From Patiria miniata (taxonomy: Eukaryota > Echinodermata > Asteroidea > Valvatida > Asterinidae): a DNA stretch of 64,000 nucleotides. This document shows, piece after piece, positions 44,501-58,384 of the stretch. Every line of letters starts with the position of its first letter. Within the stretch, counting starts at the first letter, position 1. Location of the stretch: contig NW_024037052.1 of the NCBI RefSeq assembly GCF_015706575.1, positions 682,001 to 746,000 on the forward strand, in the 5' to 3' direction. The position numbers were made by a program, and so were the translations under genes. The notes under the pieces are model-generated. The model made no database searches. It saw only the letters and a list, made by a program, of their open reading frames with translations, and was not told where the DNA came from.

Positions 44501-47500
44501 CCGGTTTTCATCGAAGTTTTTGTTAAGTAACTGTAACCTTTTTTCCGTGTGACGTCTATCGGGGAGGGAAGGGGGGGGGTAAGGGGGAGGTGAAACTTGT
44601 GTCACCGGCGGTGGAAGCTACCCCTGCCTGGGTCTTTGGTCTGAAATTGGGATCATATCTCCAGCTTGGGATGGAGATATGTCCTCTTTGCAGGTCTTAG
44701 CCCCAGGACGACCGTTGTGAAAGTGTGTGTGGTGGGTTGCCGGCTGTTTTGTTGCGTTCTGTTCATGTCTGTCTGTTTCGTCTCCCTATTTGTCCGGGCC
44801 CACTGTGTTCACCCCTTGTTTCAGTTCCGTTCGTCTTCGTTGAATGTTCAAAGATGCAGAGTTTTGACATTTCACTAACACTTTTTGTTTCTTCCCAGTT
44901 TTCTCTTTTCTGTGTGTGCAGATTGAAGATGAAGGGCACAGAAGTAAGGTCGTCCAAGTGCAGCATTCATCTCCCACAGGTAAATGAGTAATGTTTCTCC
45001 TTGCAAAACGTCTCTGTTTTGATGCGCTTCCTTGCATTTGAATGGGCTTGCTGGATTTTAACGTGGAGGTAGACCTTGGGGTATATCTTTGGAGTTTGAG
45101 ATGGCAAGTTGGACATACAGTACTTGTTGATAAAATGGAAATGTATTGGAGGTTTGATGACAGGACGTGATGTCAGAAAATTTGGATATTGAATTTACAA
45201 TGTATACTTGCTCTTTTTTTCTGCCACAGGGAGCTTTTGAATGCTGCGAAGAGAGAAGACGCCGGTTTTCATCGAAGTTTTTGTTAAGTAACTGTAACCT
45301 TTTTTCCGTGTGACGTCTATCGGGGAGGGAAGGGGGGGGGTAAGGGGGAGGTGAAACTTGTGTCACCGGCGGTGGAAGCTACCCCTGCCTGGGTCTTTGG
45401 TCTGAAATTGGGATCATATCTCCAGCTTGGGATGGAGATATGTCCTCTTTGCAGGTCTTAGCCCCAGGACGACCGTTGTGAAAGTGTGTGTGGTGGGTTG
45501 CCGGCTGTTTTGTTGCGTTCTGTTCATGTCTGTCTGTTTCGTCTCCCTATTTGTCCGGGCCCACTGTGTTCACCCCTTGTTTCAGTTCCGTTCGTCTTCG
45601 TTGAATGTTCAAAGATGCAGAGTTTTGACATTTCACTAACACTTTTTGTTTCTTCCCAGTTTTCTCTTTTCTGTGTGTGCAGATTGAAGATGAAGGGCAC
45701 AGAAGTAAGGTCGTCCAAGTGCAGCATTCATCTCCCACAGGTAAATGAGTAATGTTTCTCCTTGCAAAACGTCTCTGTTTTGATGCGCTTCCTTGCATTT
45801 GAATGGGCTTGCTGGATTTTAACGTGGAGGTAGACCTTGGGGTATATCTTTGGAGTTTGAGATGGCAAGTTGGACATACAGTACTTGTTGATAAAATGGA
45901 AATGTATTGGAGGTTTGATGACAGGACGTGATGTCAGAAAATTTGGATATTGAATTTACAATGTATACTTGCTCTTTTTTTCTGCCACAGGGAGCTTTTG
46001 AATGCTGCGAAGAGAGAAGACGCCGGTTTTCATCGAAGTTTTTGTTAAGTAACTGTAACCTTTTTTCCGTGTGACGTCTATCGGGGAGGGAAGGGGGGGG
46101 GTAAGGGGGAGGTGAAACTTGTGTCACCGGCGGTGGAAGCTACCCCTGCCTGGGTCTTTGGTCTGAAATTGGGATCATATCTCCAGCTTGGGATGGAGAT
46201 ATGTCCTCTTTGCAGGTCTTAGCCCCAGGACGACCGTTGTGAAAGTGTGTGTGGTGGGTTGCCGGCTGTTTTGTTGCGTTCTGTTCATGTCTGTCTGTTT
46301 CGTCTCCCTATTTGTCCGGGCCCACTGTGTTCACCCCTTGTTTCAGTTCCGTTCGTCTTCGTTGAATGTTCAAAGATGCAGAGTTTTGACATTTCACTAA
46401 CACTTTTTGTTTCTTCCCAGTTTTCTCTTTTCTGTGTGTGCAGATTGAAGATGAAGGGCACAGAAGTAAGGTCGTCCAAGTGCAGCATTCATCTCCCACA
46501 GGTAAATGAGTAATGTTTCTCCTTGCAAAACGTCTCTGTTTTGATGCGCTTCCTTGCATTTGAATGGGCTTGCTGGATTTTAACGTGGAGGTAGACCTTG
46601 GGGTATATCTTTGGAGTTTGAGATGGCAAGTTGGACATACAGTACTTGTTGATAAAATGGAAATGTATTGGAGGTTTGATGACAGGACGTGATGTCAGAA
46701 AATTGGGATATTGAATTTACAATGTATACTTGCTCTTTTTTTCTGCCACAGGGAGCTTTTGAATGCTGCGAAGAGAGAAGACGCCGGTTTTCATCGAAGT
46801 TTTTGTTAAGTAACTGTAACCTTTTTTCCGTGTGACGTCTATCGGGGAGGGAAGGGGGGGGGTAAGGGGGAGGTGAAACTTGTGTCACCGGCGGTGGAAG
46901 CTACCCCTGCCTGGGTCTTTGGTCTGAAATTGGGATCATATCTCCAGCTTGGGATGGAGATATGTCCTCTTTGCAGGTCTTAGCCCCAGGACGACCGTTG
47001 TGAAAGTGTGTGTGGTGGGTTGCCGGCTGTTTTGTTGCGTTCTGTTCATGTCTGTCTGTTTCGTCTCCCTATTTGTCCGGGCCCACTGTGTTCACCCCTT
47101 GTTTCAGTTCCGTTCGTCTTCGTTGAATGTTCAAAGATGCAGAGTTTTGACATTTCACTAACACTTTTTGTTTCTTCCCAGTTTTCTCTTTTCTGTGTGT
47201 GCAGATTGAAGATGAAGGGCACAGAAGTAAGGTCGTCCAAGTGCAGCATTCATCTCCCACAGGTAAATGAGTAATGTTTCTCCTTGCAAAACGTCTCTGT
47301 TTTGATGCGCTTCCTTGCATTTGAATGGGCTTGCTGGATTTTAACGTGGAGGTAGACCTTGGGGTATATCTTTGGAGTTTGAGATGGCAAGTTGGACATA
47401 CAGTACTTGTTGATAAAATGGAAATGTATTGGAGGTTTGATGACAGGACGTGATGTCAGAAAATTGGGATATTGAATTTACAATGTATACTTGCTCTTTT

Positions 47501-50500
47501 TTTCTGCCACAGGGAGCTTTTGAATGCTGCGAAGAGAGAAGACGCCGGTTTTCATCGAAGTTTTTGTTAAGTAACTGTAACCTTTTTTCCGTGTGACGTC
47601 TATCGGGGAGGGAAGGGGGGGGGGTAAGGGGGAGGTGAAACTTGTGTCACCGGCGGTGGAAGCTACCCCTGCCTGGGTCTTTGGTCTGAAATTGGGATCA
47701 TATCTCCAGCTTGGGATGGAGATATGTCCTCTTTGCAGGTCTTAGCCCCAGGACGACCGTTGTGAAAGTGTGTGTGGTGGGTTGCCGGCTGTTTTGTTGC
47801 GTTCTGTTCATGTCTGTCTGTTTCGTCTCCCTATTTGTCCGGGCCCACTGTGTTCACCCCTTGTTTCAGTTCCGTTCGTCTTCGTTGAATGTTCAAAGAT
47901 GCAGAGTTTTGACATTTCACTAACACTTTTTGTTTCTTCCCAGTTTTCTCTTTTCTGTGTGTGCAGATTGAAGATGAAGGGCACAGAAGTAAGGTCGTCC
48001 AAGTGCAGCATTCATCTCCCACAGGTAAATGAGTAATGTTTCTCCTTGCAAAACGTCTCTGTTTTGATGCGCTTCCTTGCATTTGAATGGGCTTGCTGGA
48101 TTTTAACGTGGAGGTAGACCTTGGGGTATATCTTTGGAGTTTGAGATGGCAAGTTGGACATACAGTACTTGTTGATAAAATGGAAATGTATTGGAGGTTT
48201 GATGACAGGACGTGATGTCAGAAAATTGGATATTGAATTTACAATGTATACTTGCTCTTTTTTTCTGCCACAGGGAGCTTTTGAATGCTGCGAAGAGAGA
48301 AGACGCCGGTTTTCATCGAAGTTTTTGTTAAGTAACTGTAACCTTTTTTCCGTGTGACGTCTATCGGGGAGGGAAGGGGGGGGGTAAGGGGGAGGTGAAA
48401 CTTGTGTCACCGGCGGTGGAAGCTACCCCTGCCTGGGTCTTTGGTCTGAAATTGGGATCATATCTCCAGCTTGGGATGGAGATATGTCCTCTTTGCAGGT
48501 CTTAGCCCCAGGACGACCGTTGTGAAAGTGTGTGTGGTGGGTTGCCGGCTGTTTTGTTGCGTTCTGTTCATGTCTGTCTGTTTCGTCTCCCTATTTGTCC
48601 GGGCCCACTGTGTTCACCCCTTGTTTCAGTTCCGTTCGTCTTCGTTGAATGTTCAAAGATGCAGAGTTTTGACATTTCACTAACACTTTTTGTTTCTTCC
48701 CAGTTTTCTCTTTTCTGTGTGTGCAGATTGAAGATGAAGGGCACAGAAGTAAGGTCGTCCAAGTGCAGCATTCATCTCCCACAGGTAAATGAGTAATGTT
48801 TCTCCTTGCAAAACGTCTCTGTTTTGATGCGCTTCCTTGCATTTGAATGGGCTTGCTGGATTTTAACGTGGAGGTAGACCTTGGGGTATATCTTTGGAGT
48901 TTGAGATGGCAAGTTGGACATACAGTACTTGTTGATAAAATGGAAATGTATTGGAGGTTTGATGACAGGACGTGATGTCAGAAAATTGGATATTGAATTT
49001 ACAATGTATACTTGCTCTTTTTTTCTGCCACAGGGAGCTTTTGAATGCTGCGAAGAGAGAAGACGCCGGTTTTCATCGAAGTTTTTGTTAAGTAACTGTA
49101 ACCTTTTTTCCGTGTGACGTCTATCGGGGAGGGAAGGGGGGGGGGTAAGGGGGAGGTGAAACTTGTGTCACCGGCGGTGGAAGCTACCCCTGCCTGGGTC
49201 TTTGGTCTGAAATTGGGATCATATCTCCAGCTTGGGATGGAGATATGTCCTCTTTGCAGGTCTTAGCCCCAGGACGACCGTTGTGAAAGTGTGTGTGGTG
49301 GGTTGCCGGCTGTTTTGTTGCGTTCTGTTCATGTCTGTCTGTTTCGTCTCCCTATTTGTCCGGGCCCACTGTGTTCACCCCTTGTTTCAGTTCCGTTCGT
49401 CTTCGTTGAATGTTCAAAGATGCAGAGTTTTGACATTTCACTAACACTTTTTGTTTCTTCCCAGTTTTCTCTTTTCTGTGTGTGCAGATTGAAGATGAAG
49501 GGCACAGAAGTAAGGTCGTCCAAGTGCAGCATTCATCTCCCACAGGTAAATGAGTAATGTTTCTCCTTGCAAAACGTCTCTGTTTTGATGCGCTTCCTTG
49601 CATTTGAATGGGCTTGCTGGATTTTAACGTGGAGGTAGACCTTGGGGTATATCTTTGGAGTTTGAGATGGCAAGTTGGACATACAGTACTTGTTGATAAA
49701 ATGGAAATGTATTGGAGGTTTGATGACAGGACGTGATGTCAGAAAATTGGGATATTGAATTTACAATGTATACTTGCTCTTTTTTTCTGCCACAGGGAGC
49801 TTTTGAATGCTGCGAAGAGAGAAGACGCCGGTTTTCATCGAAGTTTTTGTTAAGTAACTGTAACCTTTTTTCCGTGTGACGTCTATCGGGGAGGGAAGGG
49901 GGGGGGTAAGGGGGAGGTGAAACTTGTGTCACCGGCGGTGGAAGCTACCCCTGCCTGGGTCTTTGGTCTGAAATTGGGATCATATCTCCAGCTTGGGATG
50001 GAGATATGTCCTCTTTGCAGGTCTTAGCCCCAGGACGACCGTTGTGAAAGTGTGTGTGGTGGGTTGCCGGCTGTTTTGTTGCGTTCTGTTCATGTCTGTC
50101 TGTTTCGTCTCCCTATTTGTCCGGGCCCACTGTGTTCACCCCTTGTTTCAGTTCCGTTCGTCTTCGTTGAATGTTCAAAGATGCAGAGTTTTGACATTTC
50201 ACTAACACTTTTTGTTTCTTCCCAGTTTTCTCTTTTCTGTGTGTGCAGATTGAAGATGAAGGGCACAGAAGTAAGGTCGTCCAAGTGCAGCATTCATCTC
50301 CCACAGGTAAATGAGTAATGTTTCTCCTTGCAAAACGTCTCTGTTTTGATGCGCTTCCTTGCATTTGAATGGGCTTGCTGGATTTTAACGTGGAGGTAGA
50401 CCTTGGGGTATATCTTTGGAGTTTGAGATGGCAAGTTGGACATACAGTACTTGTTGATAAAATGGAAATGTATTGGAGGTTTGATGACAGGACGTGATGT

Positions 50501-53500
50501 CAGAAAATTGGATATTGAATTTACAATGTATACTTGCTCTTTTTTTCTGCCACAGGGAGCTTTTGAATGCTGCGAAGAGAGAAGACGCCGGTTTTCATCG
50601 AAGTTTTTGTTAAGTAACTGTAACCTTTTTTCCGTGTGACGTCTATCGGGGAGGGAAGGGGGGGGGTAAGGGGGAGGTGAAACTTGTGTCACCGGCGGTG
50701 GAAGCTACCCCTGCCTGGGTCTTTGGTCTGAAATTGGGATCATATCTCCAGCTTGGGATGGAGATATGTCCTCTTTGCAGGTCTTAGCCCCAGGACGACC
50801 GTTGTGAAAGTGTGTGTGGTGGGTTGCCGGCTGTTTTGTTGCGTTCTGTTCATGTCTGTCTGTTTCGTCTCCCTATTTGTCCGGGCCCACTGTGTTCACC
50901 CCTTGTTTCAGTTCCGTTCGTCTTCGTTGAATGTTCAAAGATGCAGAGTTTTGACATTTCACTAACACTTTTTGTTTCTTCCCAGTTTTCTCTTTTCTGT
51001 GTGTGCAGATTGAAGATGAAGGGCACAGAAGTAAGGTCGTCCAAGTGCAGCATTCATCTCCCACAGGTAAATGAGTAATGTTTCTCCTTGCAAAACGTCT
51101 CTGTTTTGATGCGCTTCCTTGCATTTGAATGGGCTTGCTGGATTTTAACGTGGAGGTAGACCTTGGGGTATATCTTTGGAGTTTGAGATGGCAAGTTGGA
51201 CATACAGTACTTGTTGATAAAATGGAAATGTATTGGAGGTTTGATGACAGGACGTGATGTCAGAAAATTGGGATATTGAATTTACAATGTATACTTGCTC
51301 TTTTTTTCTGCCACAGGGAGCTTTTGAATGCTGCGAAGAGAGAAGACGCCGGTTTTCATCGAAGTTTTTGTTAAGTAACTGTAACCTTTTTTCCGTGTGA
51401 CGTCTATCGGGGAGGGAAGGGGGGGGGGTAAGGGGGAGGTGAAACTTGTGTCACCGGCGGTGGAAGCTACCCCTGCCTGGGTCTTTGGTCTGAAATTGGG
51501 ATCATATCTCCAGCTTGGGATGGAGATATGTCCTCTTTGCAGGTCTTAGCCCCAGGACGACCGTTGTGAAAGTGTGTGTGGTGGGTTGCCGGCTGTTTTG
51601 TTGCGTTCTGTTCATGTCTGTCTGTTTCGTCTCCCTATTTGTCCGGGCCCACTGTGTTCACCCCTTGTTTCAGTTCCGTTCGTCTTCGTTGAATGTTCAA
51701 AGATGCAGAGTTTTGACATTTCACTAACACTTTTTGTTTCTTCCCAGTTTTCTCTTTTCTGTGTGTGCAGATTGAAGATGAAGGGCACAGAAGTAAGGTC
51801 GTCCAAGTGCAGCATTCATCTCCCACAGGTAAATGAGTAATGTTTCTCCTTGCAAAACGTCTCTGTTTTGATGCGCTTCCTTGCATTTGAATGGGCTTGC
51901 TGGATTTTAACGTGGAGGTAGACCTTGGGGTATATCTTTGGAGTTTGAGATGGCAAGTTGGACATACAGTACTTGTTGATAAAATGGAAATGTATTGGAG
52001 GTTTGATGACAGGACGTGATGTCAGAAAATTTGGATATTGAATTTACAATGTATACTTGCTCTTTTTTTCTGCCACAGGGAGCTTTTGAATGCTGCGAAG
52101 AGAGAAGACGCCGGTTTTCATCGAAGTTTTTGTTAAGTAACTGTAACCTTTTTTCCGTGTGACGTCTATCGGGGAGGGAAGGGGGGGGGTAAGGGGGAGG
52201 TGAAACTTGTGTCACCGGCGGTGGAAGCTACCCCTGCCTGGGTCTTTGGTCTGAAATTGGGATCATATCTCCAGCTTGGGATGGAGATATGTCCTCTTTG
52301 CAGGTCTTAGCCCCAGGACGACCGTTGTGAAAGTGTGTGTGGTGGGTTGCCGGCTGTTTTGTTGCGTTCTGTTCATGTCTGTCTGTTTCGTCTCCCTATT
52401 TGTCCGGGCCCACTGTGTTCACCCCTTGTTTCAGTTCCGTTCGTCTTCGTTGAATGTTCAAAGATGCAGAGTTTTGACATTTCACTAACACTTTTTGTTT
52501 CTTCCCAGTTTTCTCTTTTCTGTGTGTGCAGATTGAAGATGAAGGGCACAGAAGTAAGGTCGTCCAAGTGCAGCATTCATCTCCCACAGGTAAATGAGTA
52601 ATGTTTCTCCTTGCAAAACGTCTCTGTTTTGATGCGCTTCCTTGCATTTGAATGGGCTTGCTGGATTTTAACGTGGAGGTAGACCTTGGGGTATATCTTT
52701 GGAGTTTGAGATGGCAAGTTGGACATACAGTACTTGTTGATAAAATGGAAATGTATTGGAGGTTTGATGACAGGACGTGATGTCAGAAAATTTGGATATT
52801 GAATTTACAATGTATACTTGCTCTTTTTTTCTGCCACAGGGAGCTTTTGAATGCTGCGAAGAGAGAAGACGCCGGTTTTCATCGAAGTTTTTGTTAAGTA
52901 ACTGTAACCTTTTTTCCGTGTGACGTCTATCGGGGAGGGAAGGGGGGGGGGTAAGGGGGAGGTGAAACTTGTGTCACCGGCGGTGGAAGCTACCCCTGCC
53001 TGGGTCTTTGGTCTGAAATTGGGATCATATCTCCAGCTTGGGATGGAGATATGTCCTCTTTGCAGGTCTTAGCCCCAGGACGACCGTTGTGAAAGTGTGT
53101 GTGGTGGGTTGCCGGCTGTTTTGTTGCGTTCTGTTCATGTCTGTCTGTTTCGTCTCCCTATTTGTCCGGGCCCACTGTGTTCACCCCTTGTTTCAGTTCC
53201 GTTCGTCTTCGTTGAATGTTCAAAGATGCAGAGTTTTGACATTTCACTAACACTTTTTGTTTCTTCCCAGTTTTCTCTTTTCTGTGTGTGCAGATTGAAG
53301 ATGAAGGGCACAGAAGTAAGGTCGTCCAAGTGCAGCATTCATCTCCCACAGGTAAATGAGTAATGTTTCTCCTTGCAAAACGTCTCTGTTTTGATGCGCT
53401 TCCTTGCATTTGAATGGGCTTGCTGGATTTTAACGTGGAGGTAGACCTTGGGGTATATCTTTGGAGTTTGAGATGGCAAGTTGGACATACAGTACTTGTT

Positions 53501-56500
53501 GATAAAATGGAAATGTATTGGAGGTTTGATGACAGGACGTGATGTCAGAAAATTGGGATATTGAATTTACAATGTATACTTGCTCTTTTTTTCTGCCACA
53601 GGGAGCTTTTGAATGCTGCGAAGAGAGAAGACGCCGGTTTTCATCGAAGTTTTTGTTAAGTAACTGTAACCTTTTTTCCGTGTGACGTCTATCGGGGAGG
53701 GAAGGGGGGGGGTAAGGGGGAGGTGAAACTTGTGTCACCGGCGGTGGAAGCTACCCCTGCCTGGGTCTTTGGTCTGAAATTGGGATCATATCTCCAGCTT
53801 GGGATGGAGATATGTCCTCTTTGCAGGTCTTAGCCCCAGGACGACCGTTGTGAAAGTGTGTGTGGTGGGTTGCCGGCTGTTTTGTTGCGTTCTGTTCATG
53901 TCTGTCTGTTTCGTCTCCCTATTTGTCCGGGCCCACTGTGTTCACCCCTTGTTTCAGTTCCGTTCGTCTTCGTTGAATGTTCAAAGATGCAGAGTTTTGA
54001 CATTTCACTAACACTTTTTGTTTCTTCCCAGTTTTCTCTTTTCTGTGTGTGCAGATTGAAGATGAAGGGCACAGAAGTAAGGTCGTCCAAGTGCAGCATT
54101 CATCTCCCACAGGTAAATGAGTAATGTTTCTCCTTGCAAAACGTCTCTGTTTTGATGCGCTTCCTTGCATTTGAATGGGCTTGCTGGATTTTAACGTGGA
54201 GGTAGACCTTGGGGTATATCTTTGGAGTTTGAGATGGCAAGTTGGACATACAGTACTTGTTGATAAAATGGAAATGTATTGGAGGTTTGATGACAGGACG
54301 TGATGTCAGAAAATTGGGATATTGAATTTACAATGTATACTTGCTCTTTTTTTCTGCCACAGGGAGCTTTTGAATGCTGCGAAGAGAGAAGACGCCGGTT
54401 TTCATCGAAGTTTTTGTTAAGTAACTGTAACCTTTTTTCCGTGTGACGTCTATCGGGGAGGGAAGGGGGGGGGGTAAGGGGGAGGTGAAACTTGTGTCAC
54501 CGGCGGTGGAAGCTACCCCTGCCTGGGTCTTTGGTCTGAAATTGGGATCATATCTCCAGCTTGGGATGGAGATATGTCCTCTTTGCAGGTCTTAGCCCCA
54601 GGACGACCGTTGTGAAAGTGTGTGTGGTGGGTTGCCGGCTGTTTTGTTGCGTTCTGTTCATGTCTGTCTGTTTCGTCTCCCTATTTGTCCGGGCCCACTG
54701 TGTTCACCCCTTGTTTCAGTTCCGTTCGTCTTCGTTGAATGTTCAAAGATGCAGAGTTTTGACATTTCACTAACACTTTTTGTTTCTTCCCAGTTTTCTC
54801 TTTTCTGTGTGTGCAGATTGAAGATGAAGGGCACAGAAGTAAGGTCGTCCAAGTGCAGCATTCATCTCCCACAGGTAAATGAGTAATGTTTCTCCTTGCA
54901 AAACGTCTCTGTTTTGATGCGCTTCCTTGCATTTGAATGGGCTTGCTGGATTTTAACGTGGAGGTAGACCTTGGGGTATATCTTTGGAGTTTGAGATGGC
55001 AAGTTGGACATACAGTACTTGTTGATAAAATGGAAATGTATTGGAGGTTTGATGACAGGACGTGATGTCAGAAAATTGGGATATTGAATTTACAATGTAT
55101 ACTTGCTCTTTTTTTCTGCCACAGGGAGCTTTTGAATGCTGCGAAGAGAGAAGACGCCGGTTTTCATCGAAGTTTTTGTTAAGTAACTGTAACCTTTTTT
55201 CCGTGTGACGTCTATCGGGGAGGGAAGGGGGGGGGTAAGGGGGAGGTGAAACTTGTGTCACCGGCGGTGGAAGCTACCCCTGCCTGGGTCTTTGGTCTGA
55301 AATTGGGATCATATCTCCAGCTTGGGATGGAGATATGTCCTCTTTGCAGGTCTTAGCCCCAGGACGACCGTTGTGAAAGTGTGTGTGGTGGGTTGCCGGC
55401 TGTTTTGTTGCGTTCTGTTCATGTCTGTCTGTTTCGTCTCCCTATTTGTCCGGGCCCACTGTGTTCACCCCTTGTTTCAGTTCCGTTCGTCTTCGTTGAA
55501 TGTTCAAAGATGCAGAGTTTTGACATTTCACTAACACTTTTTGTTTCTTCCCAGTTTTCTCTTTTCTGTGTGTGCAGATTGAAGATGAAGGGCACAGAAG
55601 TAAGGTCGTCCAAGTGCAGCATTCATCTCCCACAGGTAAATGAGTAATGTTTCTCCTTGCAAAACGTCTCTGTTTTGATGCGCTTCCTTGCATTTGAATG
55701 GGCTTGCTGGATTTTAACGTGGAGGTAGACCTTGGGGTATATCTTTGGAGTTTGAGATGGCAAGTTGGACATACAGTACTTGTTGATAAAATGGAAATGT
55801 ATTGGAGGTTTGATGACAGGACGTGATGTCAGAAAATTTGGATATTGAATTTACAATGTATACTTGCTCTTTTTTTCTGCCACAGGGAGCTTTTGAATGC
55901 TGCGAAGAGAGAAGACGCCGGTTTTCATCGAAGTTTTTGTTAAGTAACTGTAACCTTTTTTCCGTGTGACGTCTATCGGGGAGGGAAGGGGGGGGGGTAA
56001 GGGGGAGGTGAAACTTGTGTCACCGGCGGTGGAAGCTACCCCTGCCTGGGTCTTTGGTCTGAAATTGGGATCATATCTCCAGCTTGGGATGGAGATATGT
56101 CCTCTTTGCAGGTCTTAGCCCCAGGACGACCGTTGTGAAAGTGTGTGTGGTGGGTTGCCGGCTGTTTTGTTGCGTTCTGTTCATGTCTGTCTGTTTCGTC
56201 TCCCTATTTGTCCGGGCCCACTGTGTTCACCCCTTGTTTCAGTTCCGTTCGTCTTCGTTGAATGTTCAAAGATGCAGAGTTTTGACATTTCACTAACACT
56301 TTTTGTTTCTTCCCAGTTTTCTCTTTTCTGTGTGTGCAGATTGAAGATGAAGGGCACAGAAGTAAGGTCGTCCAAGTGCAGCATTCATCTCCCACAGGTA
56401 AATGAGTAATGTTTCTCCTTGCAAAACGTCTCTGTTTTGATGCGCTTCCTTGCATTTGAATGGGCTTGCTGGATTTTAACGTGGAGGTAGACCTTGGGGT

Positions 56501-58384
56501 ATATCTTTGGAGTTTGAGATGGCAAGTTGGACATACAGTACTTGTTGATAAAATGGAAATGTATTGGAGGTTTGATGACAGGACGTGATGTCAGAAAATT
56601 GGGATATTGAATTTACAATGTATACTTGCTCTTTTTTTCTGCCACAGGGAGCTTTTGAATGCTGCGAAGAGAGAAGACGCCGGTTTTCATCGAAGTTTTT
56701 GTTAAGTAACTGTAACCTTTTTTCCGTGTGACGTCTATCGGGGAGGGAAGGGGGGGGGTAAGGGGGAGGTGAAACTTGTGTCACCGGCGGTGGAAGCTAC
56801 CCCTGCCTGGGTCTTTGGTCTGAAATTGGGATCATATCTCCAGCTTGGGATGGAGATATGTCCTCTTTGCAGGTCTTAGCCCCAGGACGACCGTTGTGAA
56901 AGTGTGTGTGGTGGGTTGCCGGCTGTTTTGTTGCGTTCTGTTCATGTCTGTCTGTTTCGTCTCCCTATTTGTCCGGGCCCACTGTGTTCACCCCTTGTTT
57001 CAGTTCCGTTCGTCTTCGTTGAATGTTCAAAGATGCAGAGTTTTGACATTTCACTAACACTTTTTGTTTCTTCCCAGTTTTCTCTTTTCTGTGTGTGCAG
57101 ATTGAAGATGAAGGGCACAGAAGTAAGGTCGTCCAAGTGCAGCATTCATCTCCCACAGGTAAATGAGTAATGTTTCTCCTTGCAAAACGTCTCTGTTTTG
57201 ATGCGCTTCCTTGCATTTGAATGGGCTTGCTGGATTTTAACGTGGAGGTAGACCTTGGGGTATATCTTTGGAGTTTGAGATGGCAAGTTGGACATACAGT
57301 ACTTGTTGATAAAATGGAAATGTATTGGAGGTTTGATGACAGGACGTGATGTCAGAAAATTGGATATTGAATTTACAATGTATACTTGCTCTTTTTTTCT
57401 GCCACAGGGAGCTTTTGAATGCTGCGAAGAGAGAAGACGCCGGTTTTCATCGAAGTTTTTGTTAAGTAACTGTAACCTTTTTTCCGTGTGACGTCTATCG
57501 GGGAGGGAAGGGGGGGGGGGTAAGGGGGAGGTGAAACTTGTGTCACCGGCGGTGGAAGCTACCCCTGCCTGGGTCTTTGGTCTGAAATTGGGATCATATC
57601 TCCAGCTTGGGATGGAGATATGTCCTCTTTGCAGGTCTTAGCCCCAGGACGACCGTTGTGAAAGTGTGTGTGGTGGGTTGCCGGCTGTTTTGTTGCGTTC
57701 TGTTCATGTCTGTCTGTTTCGTCTCCCTATTTGTCCGGGCCCACTGTGTTCACCCCTTGTTTCAGTTCCGTTCGTCTTCGTTGAATGTTCAAAGATGCAG
57801 AGTTTTGACATTTCACTAACACTTTTTGTTTCTTCCCAGTTTTCTCTTTTCTGTGTGTGCAGATTGAAGATGAAGGGCACAGAAGTAAGGTCGTCCAAGT
57901 GCAGCATTCATCTCCCACAGGTAAATGAGTAATGTTTCTCCTTGCAAAACGTCTCTGTTTTGATGCGCTTCCTTGCATTTGAATGGGCTTGCTGGATTTT
58001 AACGTGGAGGTAGACCTTGGGGTATATCTTTGGAGTTTGAGATGGCAAGTTGGACATACAGTACTTGTTGATAAAATGGAAATGTATTGGAGGTTTGATG
58101 ACAGGACGTGATGTCAGAAAATTTGGATATTGAATTTACAATGTATACTTGCTCTTTTTTCTGCCACAGGGAGCTTTTGAATGCTGCGAAGAGAGAAGAC
58201 GCCGGTTTTCATCGAAGTTTTTGTTAAGTAACTGTAACCTTTTTTCCGTGTGACGTCTATCGGGGAGGGAAGGGGGGGGGGGGGTAAGGGGGAGGTGCAA
58301 CTTGTGTCACCGGCGGTGGAAGCTACCCCTGCCTGGGTCTTTGGTCTGAAATTGGGATCATATCTCCAGCTTGGGATGGAGATA

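Larger units (their letters stand above)
28815..58384 (+). repeat. Tandem array, 39 cores of 638 bp with 38 linkers of 124 bp
   Basis: The period is 760-762 bp over 29.6 kb. Core 1 is 28815-29452, the linker 29453-29576, and core 2 starts at 29577; the last core ends at 58384. Units are almost identical. They vary mainly in a G run (8-13 bases) and at one site reading AAATTTGG, AAATTGGG or AAATTGG. The first core differs at three or more positions (for example CCCTG for CCCAG, GACATC for GACGTC). The last core has one T fewer in the T run, GTGCAAC for GTGAAAC and the longest G run. Each core has two splice-flanked 58-nt cassettes. The several short frames seen in every unit on both strands are repeat by-products. 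Confidence 0.99.

Noticed and set aside
28815-58384. CRISPR array or bacterial plasmid repeats, suggested by regular repeats in a circular-looking contig
   Set aside because: The repeat unit is 762 bp with no variable spacers, and the surrounding sequence has introns, SINEs and an animal gene.
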